DNA of 64,000 nucleotides from positions 868,001 to 932,000 of the forward strand of contig JAKZZE010000011.1 in assembly GCA_024220505.1 (NCBI GenBank), in the 5' to 3' direction. A program made the translations under genes and the position numbers. This document shows, in pieces, positions 1 through 10,114 of the stretch. Source of the DNA: Rhizopus arrhizus (Eukaryota; Mucoromycota; Mucoromycetes; Mucorales; Rhizopodaceae). The notes beneath the pieces were generated by a model. It did no database searches and was not told where the DNA came from. It was given only the letters and a program-made list of their open reading frames with translations. How positions within the stretch are numbered: position 1 is the first letter of the stretch; the number at the start of each line of letters is the position of its first letter.

Positions 1-66
1 ATGGTTTTGGTTGTGAGTGTGGTATCAATTGAGGTGACATCCTTAGTCTGTAGATCTGCTGACCTA

Positions 67-927
67 CTATTGTTGGTCTGCTGTCTTGTCTGTGTAACTG
101 TGTGTGGAATGCTGCTTGGTTGTAGAGGCTCCAAAGGTTCCACGACCTCGTCCTCTTGGCTGAAAATTTCCAGATTGGTACCTGTTGAAAGGTCTCGATC
201 CACGACCATTACTCCCGTGGGAAAATCCTCGTCCTCTACCGTAGTAATTTGTTGCGCCTGCAATAACTCGTTGCGAGAATCTTGCTTCATGTAGTTCCTT
301 GACGAACTCACTATCAAAGAGGTTCGATTTTCTTCTATCCTCTTGTTCCACGTGTCTAAGACTTGCCGGGAGTCTAAGTGCTTTGGCACTGTAGTCTTTT
401 GCTTCATGATCCAACTCCTTTGCATGGGCAAAACCAAAGACTGCCGATTTTGAGGCTTGTGCCATCGCATCAAGGAAGGTTTGATGGGTTCCTTCATCCT
501 CAAATCTACATTTCTCCTCAATGGACTCCAAAAGTTCAAAGATTTCAGTGCTTGTTCTTGCTTGAAATCTCGCTTCTTCTGCATGCTTGATAATTGATGT
601 GACGACCTGAAAGGTGTCGACTTTCCACTTCTTGAGTTCATTCGTAAACTCTTTGTTGATTTGTGGTGTTCTGGTCCACTCGTCATGGTTGTACTTTGGG
701 ACATGTTTCTTAAAACGCTTGATATCGTCTTTGAGATCAAAGGTTGGTGTTTCGTCCAAAATCTCTCTGATCCTTTCTGGTAATTCTTTCCCTTTATAAC
801 TAATTTCTCTTTGTTCGTCCCTTTGTTTCTCGAATTCTCTGAGAATAATGGCAACTTCCTCTCTCGAGTATAGAGGTACTTGTTCTTGTTGATATTGGTT
901 GTTTTCTCCATTTTGGATATCAGACAT
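67..927 (-). CDS. Gag-like ORF of a retroelement, possibly DIRS-type (element continues off the left edge)
   Basis: A 286-codon intact ORF. The N-terminal two thirds is charged and helical (REEVAIILREFEKQRDEQ near residues 22-40). The C-terminal 60 residues are rich in Gly-Arg (YYGRGRGF, RGSRPFNRY, QPRGRGRGTFG), as expected of a nucleic-acid-binding Gag tail. From memory of the families, this build (helical body, then an RG/RGG tail, with no CCHC knuckle) fits the first ORF of mucoromycete DIRS-like elements, which are followed by reverse transcriptase, RNase H and tyrosine recombinase. Those would lie left of base 1, so the class cannot be confirmed here. About 170 bp upstream on the coding strand (928-1100) is GC-richer than the DNA beyond it and could be the element's 5' end. 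It could also be a Gag of another retroelement class. Confidence 0.55.
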   Translation of the reverse strand: MSDIQNGENNQYQQEQVPLYSREEVAIILREFEKQRDEQREISYKGKELPERIREILDETPTFDLKDDIKRFKKHVPKYNHDEWTRTPQINKEFTNELKKWKVDTFQVVTSIIKHAEEARFQARTSTEIFELLESIEEKCRFEDEGTHQTFLDAMAQASKSAVFGFAHAKELDHEAKDYSAKALRLPASLRHVEQEDRRKSNLFDSEFVKELHEARFSQRVIAGATNYYGRGRGFSHGSNGRGSRPFNRYQSGNFQPRGRGRGTFGASTTKQHSTHSYTDKTADQQ

Positions 928-3341
928 AATTTTAACCCACGATGCGCGGCTTTGAAAGATATAGGGAAGAAAGGGGTTTTATTGGATATCATTTATATAT
1001 TTAAAATAAAGCGTGGCTCTGAGAGCATTTATCACATTAGGAGCTGAAGCGGAGGAAACGGAGATTGTTGTAGGTACGACCAACAATAGTGGTGTTCTGA
1101 TTTGCTAACCAGACATAATAATTAAGTAACACAGAATCGCAGGAGTAATAGAAAACAAGTAAATAGTAGCACAATTGCAAAAAAGGTTAACAGTATATAG
1201 AATCCTTCAATAGATTAATAGAAACGCTTTTTTAGCATAAAATAACTTTGATAGGTCAGAGATTAAAGTCGTTTGATTATTGACTGCAATTATTAACTAA
1301 AAGAAAATAAAAATAGAGAGAGTTTCTTTCTACTGAAATAAAAGATAGCTTTTATTAAATAGAAATTATTATTATATTTTTATGCTGTGATAAGGATATT
1401 ATATATTTCTTTTATCAAAAAAGTGCAATTGTTCAAGAAAGCTTGAGACGAGGGAAGCCTCCAGCTGCTTAATTTTTTTTTTTTTTTTTTCTTTTTTTTT
1501 TGTAATTCTAGTTGTTCAAAAAACTATTAGGTGGTAAAAACCAATTAGAAGACTTGTAACCAGAATTCGGATCCTGATAATGAAATGTCTTCGCAATAAA
1601 AGATGTGATGAGTGTAATTGTGTCAACATTTCTAGCGCGCTGCATTTACAAGTAATTTGTAAAGGATGTACAAGAACTTTCTTTTACCGAACGTTGGGAA
1701 CACAACACTATACACTTCAAAAATAAAGAGAAGTACTGAATTATCCTTTTCCTAAAAGCATATTACACTTAATTAATTCTATTGAATATGTTGATTTTAT
1801 CTTGAAATAATTGTAATGAAAAGCCGAGTGATTGAGGGAAAGGAAAATAGGAGAAAATTTAGCAAGACGGAATTTGCATAAAAAAAAGCAAAATAAAAAA
1901 TTCAAGCACATAAGAATTGTTTTTAATTATTTTTTAAGTGGATTATGTTATTATAAAAACTATCATTATCCCAAAAAATTTTCAAATACATTATGGTTAA
2001 GCTACTTTCTTATTATTAGCTAAAAATATCATGACCTAAAGGCAATCTTTCTATGGCCATGAACTTTGAGAAAAATAATAATTTGGTGTAATACAAAAAC
2101 AAATTGCCATGTTACAGTAATACTTTTTAGGGCTCACGCGCTAAAAATTTGGGAGCTCTTTGGCTTTTGAAAGTTTTCTTCTTCAATACTCATTAAAGCC
2201 ATTGGAGCTTATTTTAAAAGGCAAATACAAATTTAAAGGATAATATTTTAAAAATTGCTTTTTGAAAAGCAATTACAAGCTTGAGTAGCAAATGATCTCA
2301 TCTCTGGCGGTCTTTGTTTATTTTCCAGAAAACTGGCATTTGCAGCCTCACAAGTTACTTTGTATAAGCTAAAAGCTTAATTAACAAGTCGAGAATTAGT
2401 AAATCAGGGTGCTGAGACTAGTTTATAGTATGGTATTGAATAATATAACGTAATAAGATTACGGAAATTTTTCAAAAGGACTGGGATACATTTTCAATTA
2501 ATTTATATAAAATTATGTTTTAAGGAACGCAGTCAATTCTTTTTTTGTCAAAGCTACCAGTTGCACAAAAGCTTGTTACCGAATATTTTTCTACTGAAAG
2601 TAAAAACATTCCTTGGTAGGTTTTAGAAGGAAAAGGATGAACAATGTAATGAGCAGCAGATAAAGTCTTTTCGAGTTAACCCATAGGAAAAGAAGCAATG
2701 CCTATAGGGTGCAGTTTATAGCACGATTCTGCACAGACTGAAAGAAACTATCGTGACTTATCCTAACCAGCAGCTTTTGTTTAGAAAAAATCATTCGAAC
2801 TTTAGATAACATAGAATATGAGTTGCACAAACAAAAGGGATCAAAATTCGGTGACTCGAATTATGATTATTTGTGTATGAAATGACATTGTACTGTATGA
2901 ACGTAATTACACTATTTGCTCTTTTTCTCCGTAATCATGCTTATTCATATCTTTCTTCTGTTGCAAAAAAAGAATTATTTGTCAAGTAAGAAAGTCTCTT
3001 TTGAGTAGCAAACCCACAGATGTATCACATGCAGATCTACTACCATTAACATGTTCGGTCAGAATCACACAGTTTGGGATTTTTTTTTCTTATTCTTTAA
3101 AGTATGTACAACGTTGACCTGTCATTTTTCCCTTTTTCAGTCAATGAACGTGGTTTCCTCAATAAATAGTAATATAATCGGACCATCAAAAGAGCGACTG
3201 AGGAAACACGAATTTGTGATTCAATTTAATTGTCCATATGGAACGATACTTGTAAGGAGCTCTCATTCATATAAAAGGATCAGGATAATTTGATGAAAAG
3301 AATATCCCAACAAACTTCCCCTTCACATTCTTTCACATAAA
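928..3341. other. AT-rich intergenic DNA, no gene seen
   Basis: About 2.4 kb of strongly AT-rich sequence with stops in all frames. Short ORFs such as 1832-2023 and 3051-3293 are low-complexity and look accidental. A T-rich tract lies at about 1473-1501. The first 170 bp probably belongs to the retroelement leader, and the last 100 bp is the promoter of the cellulase gene. Confidence 0.6.
3270..3277 (+). promoter_or_regulatory. TATA box of the endoglucanase gene
   Basis: TATAAAAG lies 65 bp before the ATG at 3342. It is followed by a C/T-rich stretch (about 3315-3336) typical of a fungal transcription start region of a highly expressed gene. Position and match are seen directly; function is inferred. 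Confidence 0.5.
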
Positions 3342-4433
3342 ATGAAGTTCCTTACCATTGCCTCCTCCGCTATCTTGGCACTTGCCGTCGGTACTGAAAT
3401 GGCCCATGCTGCTGAATGTAGCAAGGCTTACTATCAATGTGGTGGTAAGAACTGGGATGGACCTACCTGCTGTGAATCTGGCTCTACTTGTGTTGATTAT
3501 CCTGACAATCCTTGGTACTCCCAATGTGTTCCCAATGAAAACCTCACTTCCACTAACAAATCTTCCCACAAAACCACCACTACTGAGGGCTCCAAGAAGA
3601 CTACCACCAGCACCACCACCACTAAAGCTTCCAAGAAGACCACCACTACTGAAGCTTCCAAGAAGACCACCACTACTGAGTCATCCAAGAAGACTACTAC
3701 CGAGGCTTCCAAGAAGACCACTACTACTACCAAGAAGGCTTCTACCTCCACTTCCTCTTCTTCTTCTTCTGCTTCTACAAACTACTCTGCTGTCTCTGGT
3801 GGCGCCTCCGGTAATGGTGAAACTACTCGCTACTGGGATTGTTGTAAGCCTTCTTGCAGTTGGCCCGGTAAGGCTGATGTCACCTCCCCTGTTGGCTCCT
3901 GTAACAAGGATGGTAAGACTCTTGCTGATAACAACGCTCAAAACGGCTGTATTGGTGGTAGCAGCTACACCTGTAACGACAATCAACCTTGGGTTGTTAA
4001 TGACGACCTTGCCTACGGTTTCGCCGCTGCTTCCATCTCTGGTGGTAGCGAAGCTACTTGGTGTTGTGCCTGTTTCGAACTCACATTCACCTCTACTGCT
4101 ATCAAGGGTAAGAAGATGGTTGTTCAAGTAACCAACACTGGTTCTGATCTTGGTTCTAACACTGGTGCTCACTTTGACTTGCAAATGCCCGGTGGTGGTG
4201 TTGGTATCTACAACGGTTGTGCCTCTCAATGGGATGCTCCCACTGATGGTTGGGGTGCAAGATACGGTGGTCTCTCTTCTGCCTCTGACTGTTCTAACCT
4301 TCCTTCTGCCCTTCAAGCCGGTTGTAAGTGGAGATTCGGCTGGTTCAAAAACGCTGATAACCCAACCATGACATACAAGCAAGTCACCTGTCCCAAGGCT
4401 ATCACTGCCAAGTCTGGCTGTTCAAGAAAATAA
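3342..4433 (+). CDS. Secreted GH45 endo-beta-1,4-glucanase with N-terminal CBM1
   Basis: Hydrolyses internal beta-1,4 bonds of cellulose outside the cell. The 363-residue protein has a signal peptide (about 1-23, hydrophobic core ending AHA). An N-terminal cellulose-binding CBM1 follows (about 25-62, with YYQCGG, GPTCC and WYSQC). A Thr/Ser/Lys linker holds repeated SKKTTTTEA-like units (about 66-150), then comes the GH45 catalytic domain. The family signature TRYWDCCKPSCSW is present and carries the nucleophile-side Asp. The second catalytic Asp is in GAHFDLQMPGGGVG. Numerous paired cysteines are conserved. CBM1 at the N terminus is the arrangement of Rhizopus oryzae RCE1-3 and Mucor MCE1; this copy has a single CBM1. 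It is intronless and rich in C-ending codons, suggesting high expression. A near-consensus TATA box precedes it. Function is well supported; which paralogue it is cannot be told. Confidence 0.95.
   Translation: MKFLTIASSAILALAVGTEMAHAAECSKAYYQCGGKNWDGPTCCESGSTCVDYPDNPWYSQCVPNENLTSTNKSSHKTTTTEGSKKTTTSTTTTKASKKTTTTEASKKTTTTESSKKTTTEASKKTTTTTKKASTSTSSSSSSASTNYSAVSGGASGNGETTRYWDCCKPSCSWPGKADVTSPVGSCNKDGKTLADNNAQNGCIGGSSYTCNDNQPWVVNDDLAYGFAAASISGGSEATWCCACFELTFTSTAIKGKKMVVQVTNTGSDLGSNTGAHFDLQMPGGGVGIYNGCASQWDAPTDGWGARYGGLSSASDCSNLPSALQAGCKWRFGWFKNADNPTMTYKQVTCPKAITAKSGCSRK
3627..3738 (+). repeat. In-frame tandem repeat coding for the cellulase linker
   Basis: A roughly 27-bp unit beginning GCTTCCAAGAAGACCACC is repeated about four times with small variants and one shortened unit. 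It codes for SKKTTTTEA. It lies inside the linker of the GH45 enzyme, so its copy number can change without breaking the frame. Confidence 0.75.
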
Positions 4434-4985
4434 GTGAATTTCTTTACTGATCCTTCCGCAATCACATTCCCTATATCTCGCATCCACTATCGTATAGAGT
4501 AACTCTATTTTTTCATAAATAAATTTATCTTTGTAACAATTTGTAAAAAGAAAATGTAAAACCATAAGTTTTCTGCTCTTTTAAGATGAGCTGTTTTCAA
4601 GCAAAGTAAGCTTTTTTTATGATTTATAATTTATTTCTTGAGCATTATATTTTATGAAAATATCTGAAGCACGCTGTTAGTGTAGTATTACCTCCAAAAA
4701 AAATTACATACTCTGTTGAGGTCTACTATCTTTAAATGTATGTTTACGAGATCCAGGAAGAGGTAATTTAGACACTTCTAGGTCTCTAGTAACAATGACA
4801 ATATTCTCTTCAGATTTATGTTTATTTTATATCAAGTACAAGCAACTCCTCAGGCTCATATCAGAAACCTAATAACAACAATTGAGTATGCTGAGCGTTC
4901 TTAAAATAAATAAAAAATGCGCTTGCAAATAAATCAGATCCAAGACATTTCAAGCAGACATCGTATACGCTGCTACCATCAAAAG
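4434..4985. other. 3' flank of the cellulase gene, no gene seen
   Basis: AT-rich, no plausible ORF. A possible polyadenylation signal AATAAA lies near 4518 after the stop codon. Confidence 0.5.
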
Positions 4986-4989
4986 ATCG

Positions 4990-5330
4990 TGTGAAAGCAT
5001 CCCTCCCAACACATTTCCAGGACACTCCATATGTCTGTCGGACAACATTGAGACAACCTTGCTATTCAATGAGCCATTCAGGCTTACTAAAGAAAAAGAT
5101 CCAGACAGGACGAAAAAGATCAACCTTAAGAAAGCATATGCCAGCTACAATCCTGATAATTACCCTTCGACCCAAAACTAGCTTGAGGCTAGATCATCCC
5201 ACAGTAGAATATTCGAAACCTGGCATAAGAAATTCATAGATCTTTGTATAGATCAATGGTTGATCGGGCAATTTTTAATTGACCTACAAGTCAGCACAAA
5301 AGTCGATGAAGCAAGCATTCGATAGCAGTA
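4990..5330 (+). pseudogene. Decayed unknown ORF
   Basis: One frame reads protein-like for about 110 codons with a single internal TAG near 5178. Pieces include SIPPNTFPGHSICLS, NEPFRLTKEKDPDRTKK, AYASYNPDNYPSTQN, then after the stop RIFETWHKKFIDLCIDQWL and DLQVSTKVDEASIR. I do not recognise the family. It lies just upstream of a dead Tc1 element and is probably a repeat relic. It could also be a pseudogene of a host gene. Confidence 0.35.
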
Positions 5331-5532
5331 TTCAACGACACCAAATTAATTTTCGGAAGATAATTTTAACCTCATAACAAAATAAAGCTGACAATTGGAT
5401 CTTAAATAAAAGACTATGTTTAAACAAATGAAGTTGTCTTTTTCTCATCCATCAATTCATTAAAAAACATGTAAGCTCGAATCTCCATAAACTGCACACG
5501 ACCTTTAATTATATCTGAAGATGAAACAAAAA

Positions 5533-6503
5533 AAAGTAAAGCATGGTGGGTTTATCTTATTAAAACACATCACACGATTAGAGAGATTGCAGAACTTGTT
5601 GACTTGAACAAGTCTACTTTGCAAGATATAAAAGCTAAGATTGACAACTATGGCAGCCCTCTACTTCACAAGCAAACAGGTCGTCCATTGAAAATAAATG
5701 AAAGAATTGAAAGGTACGTGAAGAGGATAATCAGAGAGGATCCTTTTGCCTCTTATAAAGAAATAGATATGGAATTAGCAAAGCAGATATTTTTGTTTGT
5801 ATAGAAATTCCTCGATCGTATGTCGATCGACTTGACTTCAAATCGTACAGAGCAGCTCATAAGCCTAGATTGACTGCAAGACACAGCAAAAATAGGCTTC
5901 GCTGGGTGAAGGAATACCTCAATTGGGCCGAAGACCAATGGAGAAATGTTGTCTGGTCTGATGAATCGCGCTTTTGTATGAAAGGCAGTAAATGCGGTAA
6001 AAGAGTGCTCAGGAAGGAAGGAAAGCGTTATGATTAAAGAAATATAGTATCTGCAGTCAAGTGAGGGTGGTGGTGATGCTATGATTTGGGGATGTTTTGG
6101 GGAGGAGATTTCGAACCTTTAGAAATTATTGACACCGGTTCTGTAGACCAAGAAACATACATTAATATTTTGATCAACTGGTTTCATCCTTGGTTTACAA
6201 ATGTCACGGTGAATCATCTGTCATACAGGTGGCTATACTCGATGGTGGAAGGAAACACGCCAAATTAATGTTTTTGAGTGCTGACCTGCTCGAAGCCCTG
6301 ACTTGAACTCCATAAAGCATGTTTGAAACGTTCTTGAAAGACAAATTGAGAGAAAAAGATTGTCCGTCAAAAACTTGCAGCAATTGAAGGTGGCTCTACA
6401 AGAAGAGTGGGTAAGACTGAATGATGAGTTTGCCGACCGATTAGTTCAAAGCATCAAGAGGCGATATGAAGCAATTATTAAAGCTAAAGGTGGCGCAACA
6501 TAA
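5533..6503 (+). pseudogene. Tc1-like (DD34E) transposase, degenerate copy A
   Basis: Reading across frameshifts and stops gives a Tc1-type transposase. An N-terminal helix-turn-helix region (TIREIAELVDLNKSTLQDI) is followed by RPLKINERIERYVKRIIRED. The first catalytic Asp is kept in VVWSDESRFCMKG, then MIWGCF. Near the C terminus comes PARSPDLNSIKHV, where the usual catalytic Glu of LNPIEHVW is Lys and the following Trp is a stop (TGA). The end SIKRRYEAIIKAKGGAT is complete to its stop at 6501-6503. The middle Asp region is scrambled. At least three stops and two frameshifts are present, so the copy is dead. I could not find convincing terminal inverted repeats; GTTTAAAC palindromes near 5419 and 6604 are the only flanking hint. 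Confidence 0.85.
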
Positions 6504-6928
6504 TACTGAAAATCATTTTATGGATATAATTTTAAAATAAGCATCTGAACCTTTCTTTTCTAAAAACTTGAAAACTCAAGCTTAGGTTCACATGTATTAA
6601 TTGGTTTAAACTTACATGCTATATTTTTTACTTAGACGAATCCACAATGAAAATTTATATCGTCAAGAAATGTAGAAATATTACAATTTATTATGTTAAT
6701 AGTTATTTTATTGCTGTAATTTTCACTATTTTGTAACAGTGTTCGTCTGGAGTCGGCACTAGAATAAAATCGTCAAAAAAAAAAAAAGGCGGAAGCACAA
6801 TACAACAAATGAGTTCTATTAACAATAGGGCATTTTTTATTAAATTCAAAAATAAAATAAAATCAATATATAGCAAATGAGAATATTTTTTAATATGAAT
6901 ATGTACTAAGGTCACACTTTTATTTATT
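6504..6928. other. Intergenic, 3' flank of LYS9
   Basis: AT-rich, with an A-run near 6777-6788. No gene seen. LYS9 on the minus strand ends at 6929, so its 3' untranslated region lies here. Confidence 0.5.
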
Positions 6929-8617
6929 TTACAAAATCTTTTCAACCATGCCAATACCTTCCTTTTCTAATAACTCAATGATGGGTTCATTGATTTCGGA
7001 TGACATAGGTGCAAGAACACCAGTGGCTGTCAATTTACCATCCAATACCAATTGTGTAGCAATACCACAAGGAACACCGACTGTAGTAGCCATAGCAGAG
7101 TATCCACCAACCTTACCATATTCCAATAAAGTAGAAGTACGTGTTTGATGTGTACCATCCTTGAGTTCAATTTCGAATCTGTGTTGCAAGAAGACCAAAT
7201 CACGCTCATTTTCACCGTATTGCATCTTTTCTTCAAGTGTGGCACAGAAGGTATCCAAGAGAGATCCACGACGGGTTACGGCAACGTCCGAAAAGAAACC
7301 GACCCATCGCATACCGTCCAAGATTTGGGCTTTGTGGTCATTGTTATCAAGGTCACATTTGGCAATGATGGCAGCTTGTAAAGCTTCGGCTGAGGTTTCG
7401 TTAGTACCTACTACCTTAGCAATTACCTCACGCCAAGTGATTTCAGGAGCATTGGCTGATAAATGTGCCTCTTCTTCTTCGCTCAAGAAACCGAGGATGA
7501 CGAGGGCCTTTACGAATTGACAGAAACCATCATAACGAATGGTACCACGAATGATGGTTTCTGCTTCGGGAATGTTGTAACGTTTATCGTAGGGTGTGGA
7601 ATCACGGTTACCATAGCCAACAAAAGCAAATCCAGGATAACCAGTGTTTAATTTCTTTGCAGAATCCATAAGAGCGGTGCCGGATACTTCAACAACCTAT
7701 AAATCCAGTTAAGGTAGGATTCCCAAAAAGCTTTTTTCCCTTTTACCTTTCCGTTTTCAAGATATTTAGCTGTGTTCTTCAAGGCGAGTAATACACCACG
7801 AGCAGACCATGAGAACTTGTAACCGAAAGGGTTGTTTGAGTCTTCAGGGGCAGGAAGACCACCACAGAATGAAATGAATTCTTTAAGCTACACAAAAAAA
7901 GTCGTTGAGATGTCGGTGTTTAAATCAAAGATAATCTATTTACCTTTCCACCTTCTCTATGAACTTCCTCGATAGTCTTGACAGCATAAAGATGGTCAAT
8001 ACCAGGATCGAGACCAATTTCATTCATTACAGTAATACCGGCATCTTTAGCACTACAAAAAATAACTTAGTTACTTAAACGTTTGTAGAAAAAAAAGAGA
8101 AAGTTACGCTTGGTCATATTCCATCATGGCAGGAGAAACATAAGAGGTTGTGACAACATTCTTCTTGTGCTTGACAGCAGCTTTGATAACCTTGGCATGG
8201 TAAATGTAAGGAATCAAACTGTGTTTATGTAGAATTTAGTTTTTCTATAGCGTGCCTCCCTGTTTTATCTTTATATATACCTGATAGCAACATCATGTTG
8301 AGCAACTAAATCCTCAATGGCTTGTTCATCAGTGATATCACAAGAGACAGCGACTGTACCAGGAAATTTCTTGGATAGAGCCTGAGCATTTTCAAGTCTT
8401 CTGCTTGCTACAAACATTCCCACGCGTTAGCGAAAAACGATAAATTGAAAATAGAAAACTTTACCAATTGTGATCTTGTTTTCAGGTTTGCGAGCAAGAT
8501 ATTCAACACAGGGAGCAGCAACGAAACCAGAACCAAGCAAAAGAATTTTTCTAATACAAACCATGTTATTAGCATTGATTTACGACACAAATGAGCATGA
8601 ACTTACTTGTCACCCAT
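6929..8617 (-). CDS. LYS9: Saccharopine dehydrogenase (NADP+, L-glutamate-forming), Lys9
   Basis: Condenses alpha-aminoadipate semialdehyde with glutamate and reduces the product to saccharopine, the penultimate step of fungal alpha-aminoadipate lysine synthesis. I infer seven coding exons: 8617-8607, 8550-8465, 8407-8281, 8218-8108, 8052-7944, 7887-7747 and 7696-6929. Together they give 1353 nt (450 aa), matching yeast Lys9 (446 aa). The N terminus [15 protein letters not shown] is a Rossmann GxGxxxA dinucleotide-binding loop. Family blocks follow: [74 protein letters not shown]. The first coding exon is only 11 nt, so an annotation relying on long ORFs would miss the start. All introns are GT-AG and about 45-60 nt long. 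LYS12 lies about 9 kb away. Confidence 0.95.
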
Positions 8618-8913
8618 CTTTTTAAAAAGAAATTGAAAAAAAAAGAAAGAAAAAGGAAAATGGTTCACAGTTAGACAGTGGTTTTAAACGTGTATAGTTT
8701 AGATGGTATTTCTATATAAAGAATTCATATCGAGATGGATTTGTTTTATTGGATAAATCTAAGAGTACTGTCCCAGAGTGCATTGACATCCTGAACTCCG
8801 ATCATCAATGCTGATGTCATCATTTTGGAATAGAACAAAAAAGCGGACAATTATTCTCCCCTGCTAATCAAATAACATTGCTCGATTTTTTTCTTGCTCT
8901 TCCATTTGCCAAA

Positions 8914-9311
8914 ATGTACTCCAACATCCTTGCTCGTACTGCCATGCGCTCTGCTGCTTCTCGTCAACTTGTTCGTTCTGATCTCTATCATTTCTCCAAC
9001 ACTAACGGACAAGTAAATATAAGAATAACAAATCGTTATTTGGAGTAATTTAATTATTCGTGAATAGAACATTCCTTTCAACACCAAGAACAGAGCTGGT
9101 CTTGCCATTAAGATGACCTTGTACCTTGGCCTTGGTTTTGCTGCTCCATTCCTCGGTAAGGAAGATTAAAAACAAATGTAATATGGAAATTAATCTTTTT
9201 TTTTTTTTTTATTCTTAGGTGCTTGGTGGCAATTGTAAGTTTATATTTAGATTAGGTTTGATTGAGCTAACTGTTTTTTCTTATTTCTCTTATAGCTACA
9301 AGGCTGGTTAA
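8914..9311 (+). CDS. COX8: Cytochrome c oxidase subunit VIIc (Cox8-like)
   Basis: Small single-pass inner-membrane subunit of respiratory complex IV. Four inferred exons: 8914-9012, 9068-9155, 9219-9234 and 9296-9311. They give 72 residues, the usual size of the precursor. The N terminus MYSNILARTAMRSAASRQLV is a basic, Ser-rich mitochondrial targeting sequence. It is followed by NIPFNTKNR, matching the NIPF.. core of yeast Cox8. The membrane segment is MTLYLGLGFAAPFLGAWW, and the end is QFYKAG (yeast: ..QLKKSG). The two last exons are only 16 nt each and are supported by frame closure. The gene is divergent from LYS9, with 296 bp between the start codons. Confidence 0.88.
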
Positions 9312-9587
9312 ATTATTTTTCATCAATAAATTTATAAAAGCCTTGACACAAACATACACATTTGCTAACATAAGCAGTTTACAATTACAACACAGAAGAG
9401 AACATCACATCTTTTGTATTTAGTAAATTTATGATAAAAGTGAGATGTATCAGTTTGTATTCTCTTGACAGAAATATTGGTGTTTTTGCCAACTGATTTG
9501 TTAAAAGTTATCCTGTAACAGAGAAGATGAAAGAATACCACAAAAGTTGAGGCTGATGAGTTGGCTACTACTTAACAACATATAAAA

Positions 9588-9687
9588 CACTATTTGTAGA
9601 AATTAAAGTCGTTGTGATTTGTCGCAATTGCATATAAATTGTATTATAAAACTTTACAAAATGCGGCTTTGGTTTCTGGAAATAGTG
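9588..9687. mobile_element. MITE, 100 bp, copy 1
   Basis: The element starts CACTATTT and ends GGAAATAGTG. Its ends are inverted repeats (AGAAATTAAAGTCG against CGGCTTTGGTTTCT, eroded in this copy). It matches the element at 61713-61812 almost base for base and has the same 100-bp length. TA follows the right end. The size, the TA-flanked CACT-type ends and the lack of coding capacity fit a non-autonomous Tc1/mariner-type element. Confidence 0.75.
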
Positions 9688-9747
9688 TACTATACCCTAA
9701 TTGAGCGTCCTTTGAAACGATAAACAGATACTTTTAATTTTTATTAA

Positions 9748-9930
9748 GTTATCATCATGGGGCAAAGTCCCTTAGCGAAGTGGTCAAGTTTTTTCTGCTG
9801 GATTAGTTGTTTTCTGTTTGTTTGTTCGTGGGTTTAAGTCCTGTTATTAAAAACTGTTTCTTATGATGACCAACTAAAAATACGGTATCCGAATAAAATC
9901 CTCATACAAAAAAAAAAAGGTTGTCATCAT
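9748..9930 (+). mobile_element. tRNA-derived SINE-like element with target-site duplication
   Basis: An 11-bp direct repeat with one mismatch (GTTATCATCAT at 9748-9758, GTTGTCATCAT at 9920-9930) brackets about 161 bp. The interior begins GGGGCAAAGTCC. It has a perfect RNA polymerase III A box TAGCGAAGTGG at 9773-9783 and a B-box-like GGTTTAAGTCC at 9831-9841, and ends in a run of A before the second repeat. The head resembles a serine- or leucine-type tRNA (CTGCTGGATTAG in the anticodon-arm position). These are the hallmarks of a SINE. No second copy is visible in this window, so the family is not proven. Confidence 0.6.
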
Positions 9931-10114
9931 AATTGAAGTGTTTCTTAATTTTATTTCGGCAAAATTGAGCAAGAGAAACGAATAAAGATGAATACTACGG
10001 AATTTTGTTTATTCTGTCTTTTATTAGAAAATTTAACAAAGTATAAAACATGAACGTTACTTTCAAGCACCATTAAATAAGCTTGTTACTGTAGATAAAA
10101 ACTAAAATCACTTT

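Noticed and set aside
1832..2023. Lys/Asn/Tyr-rich 63-codon ORF in the left intergenic region
   Set aside because: Composition is what random AT-rich DNA gives; no supporting signals.
3358..4382. Long overlapping ORFs on both strands of the cellulase gene (for example 3358-4131 plus, 3681-4382 minus)
   Set aside because: Low-complexity shadows of the Thr/Lys linker and the biased codons of the GH45 gene; no start context or domain.
5415..6612. GTTTAAAC palindromes flanking Tc1 copy A as terminal inverted repeats
   Set aside because: Only the 8-bp palindrome matches; Tc1 ends should be longer and TA-flanked.
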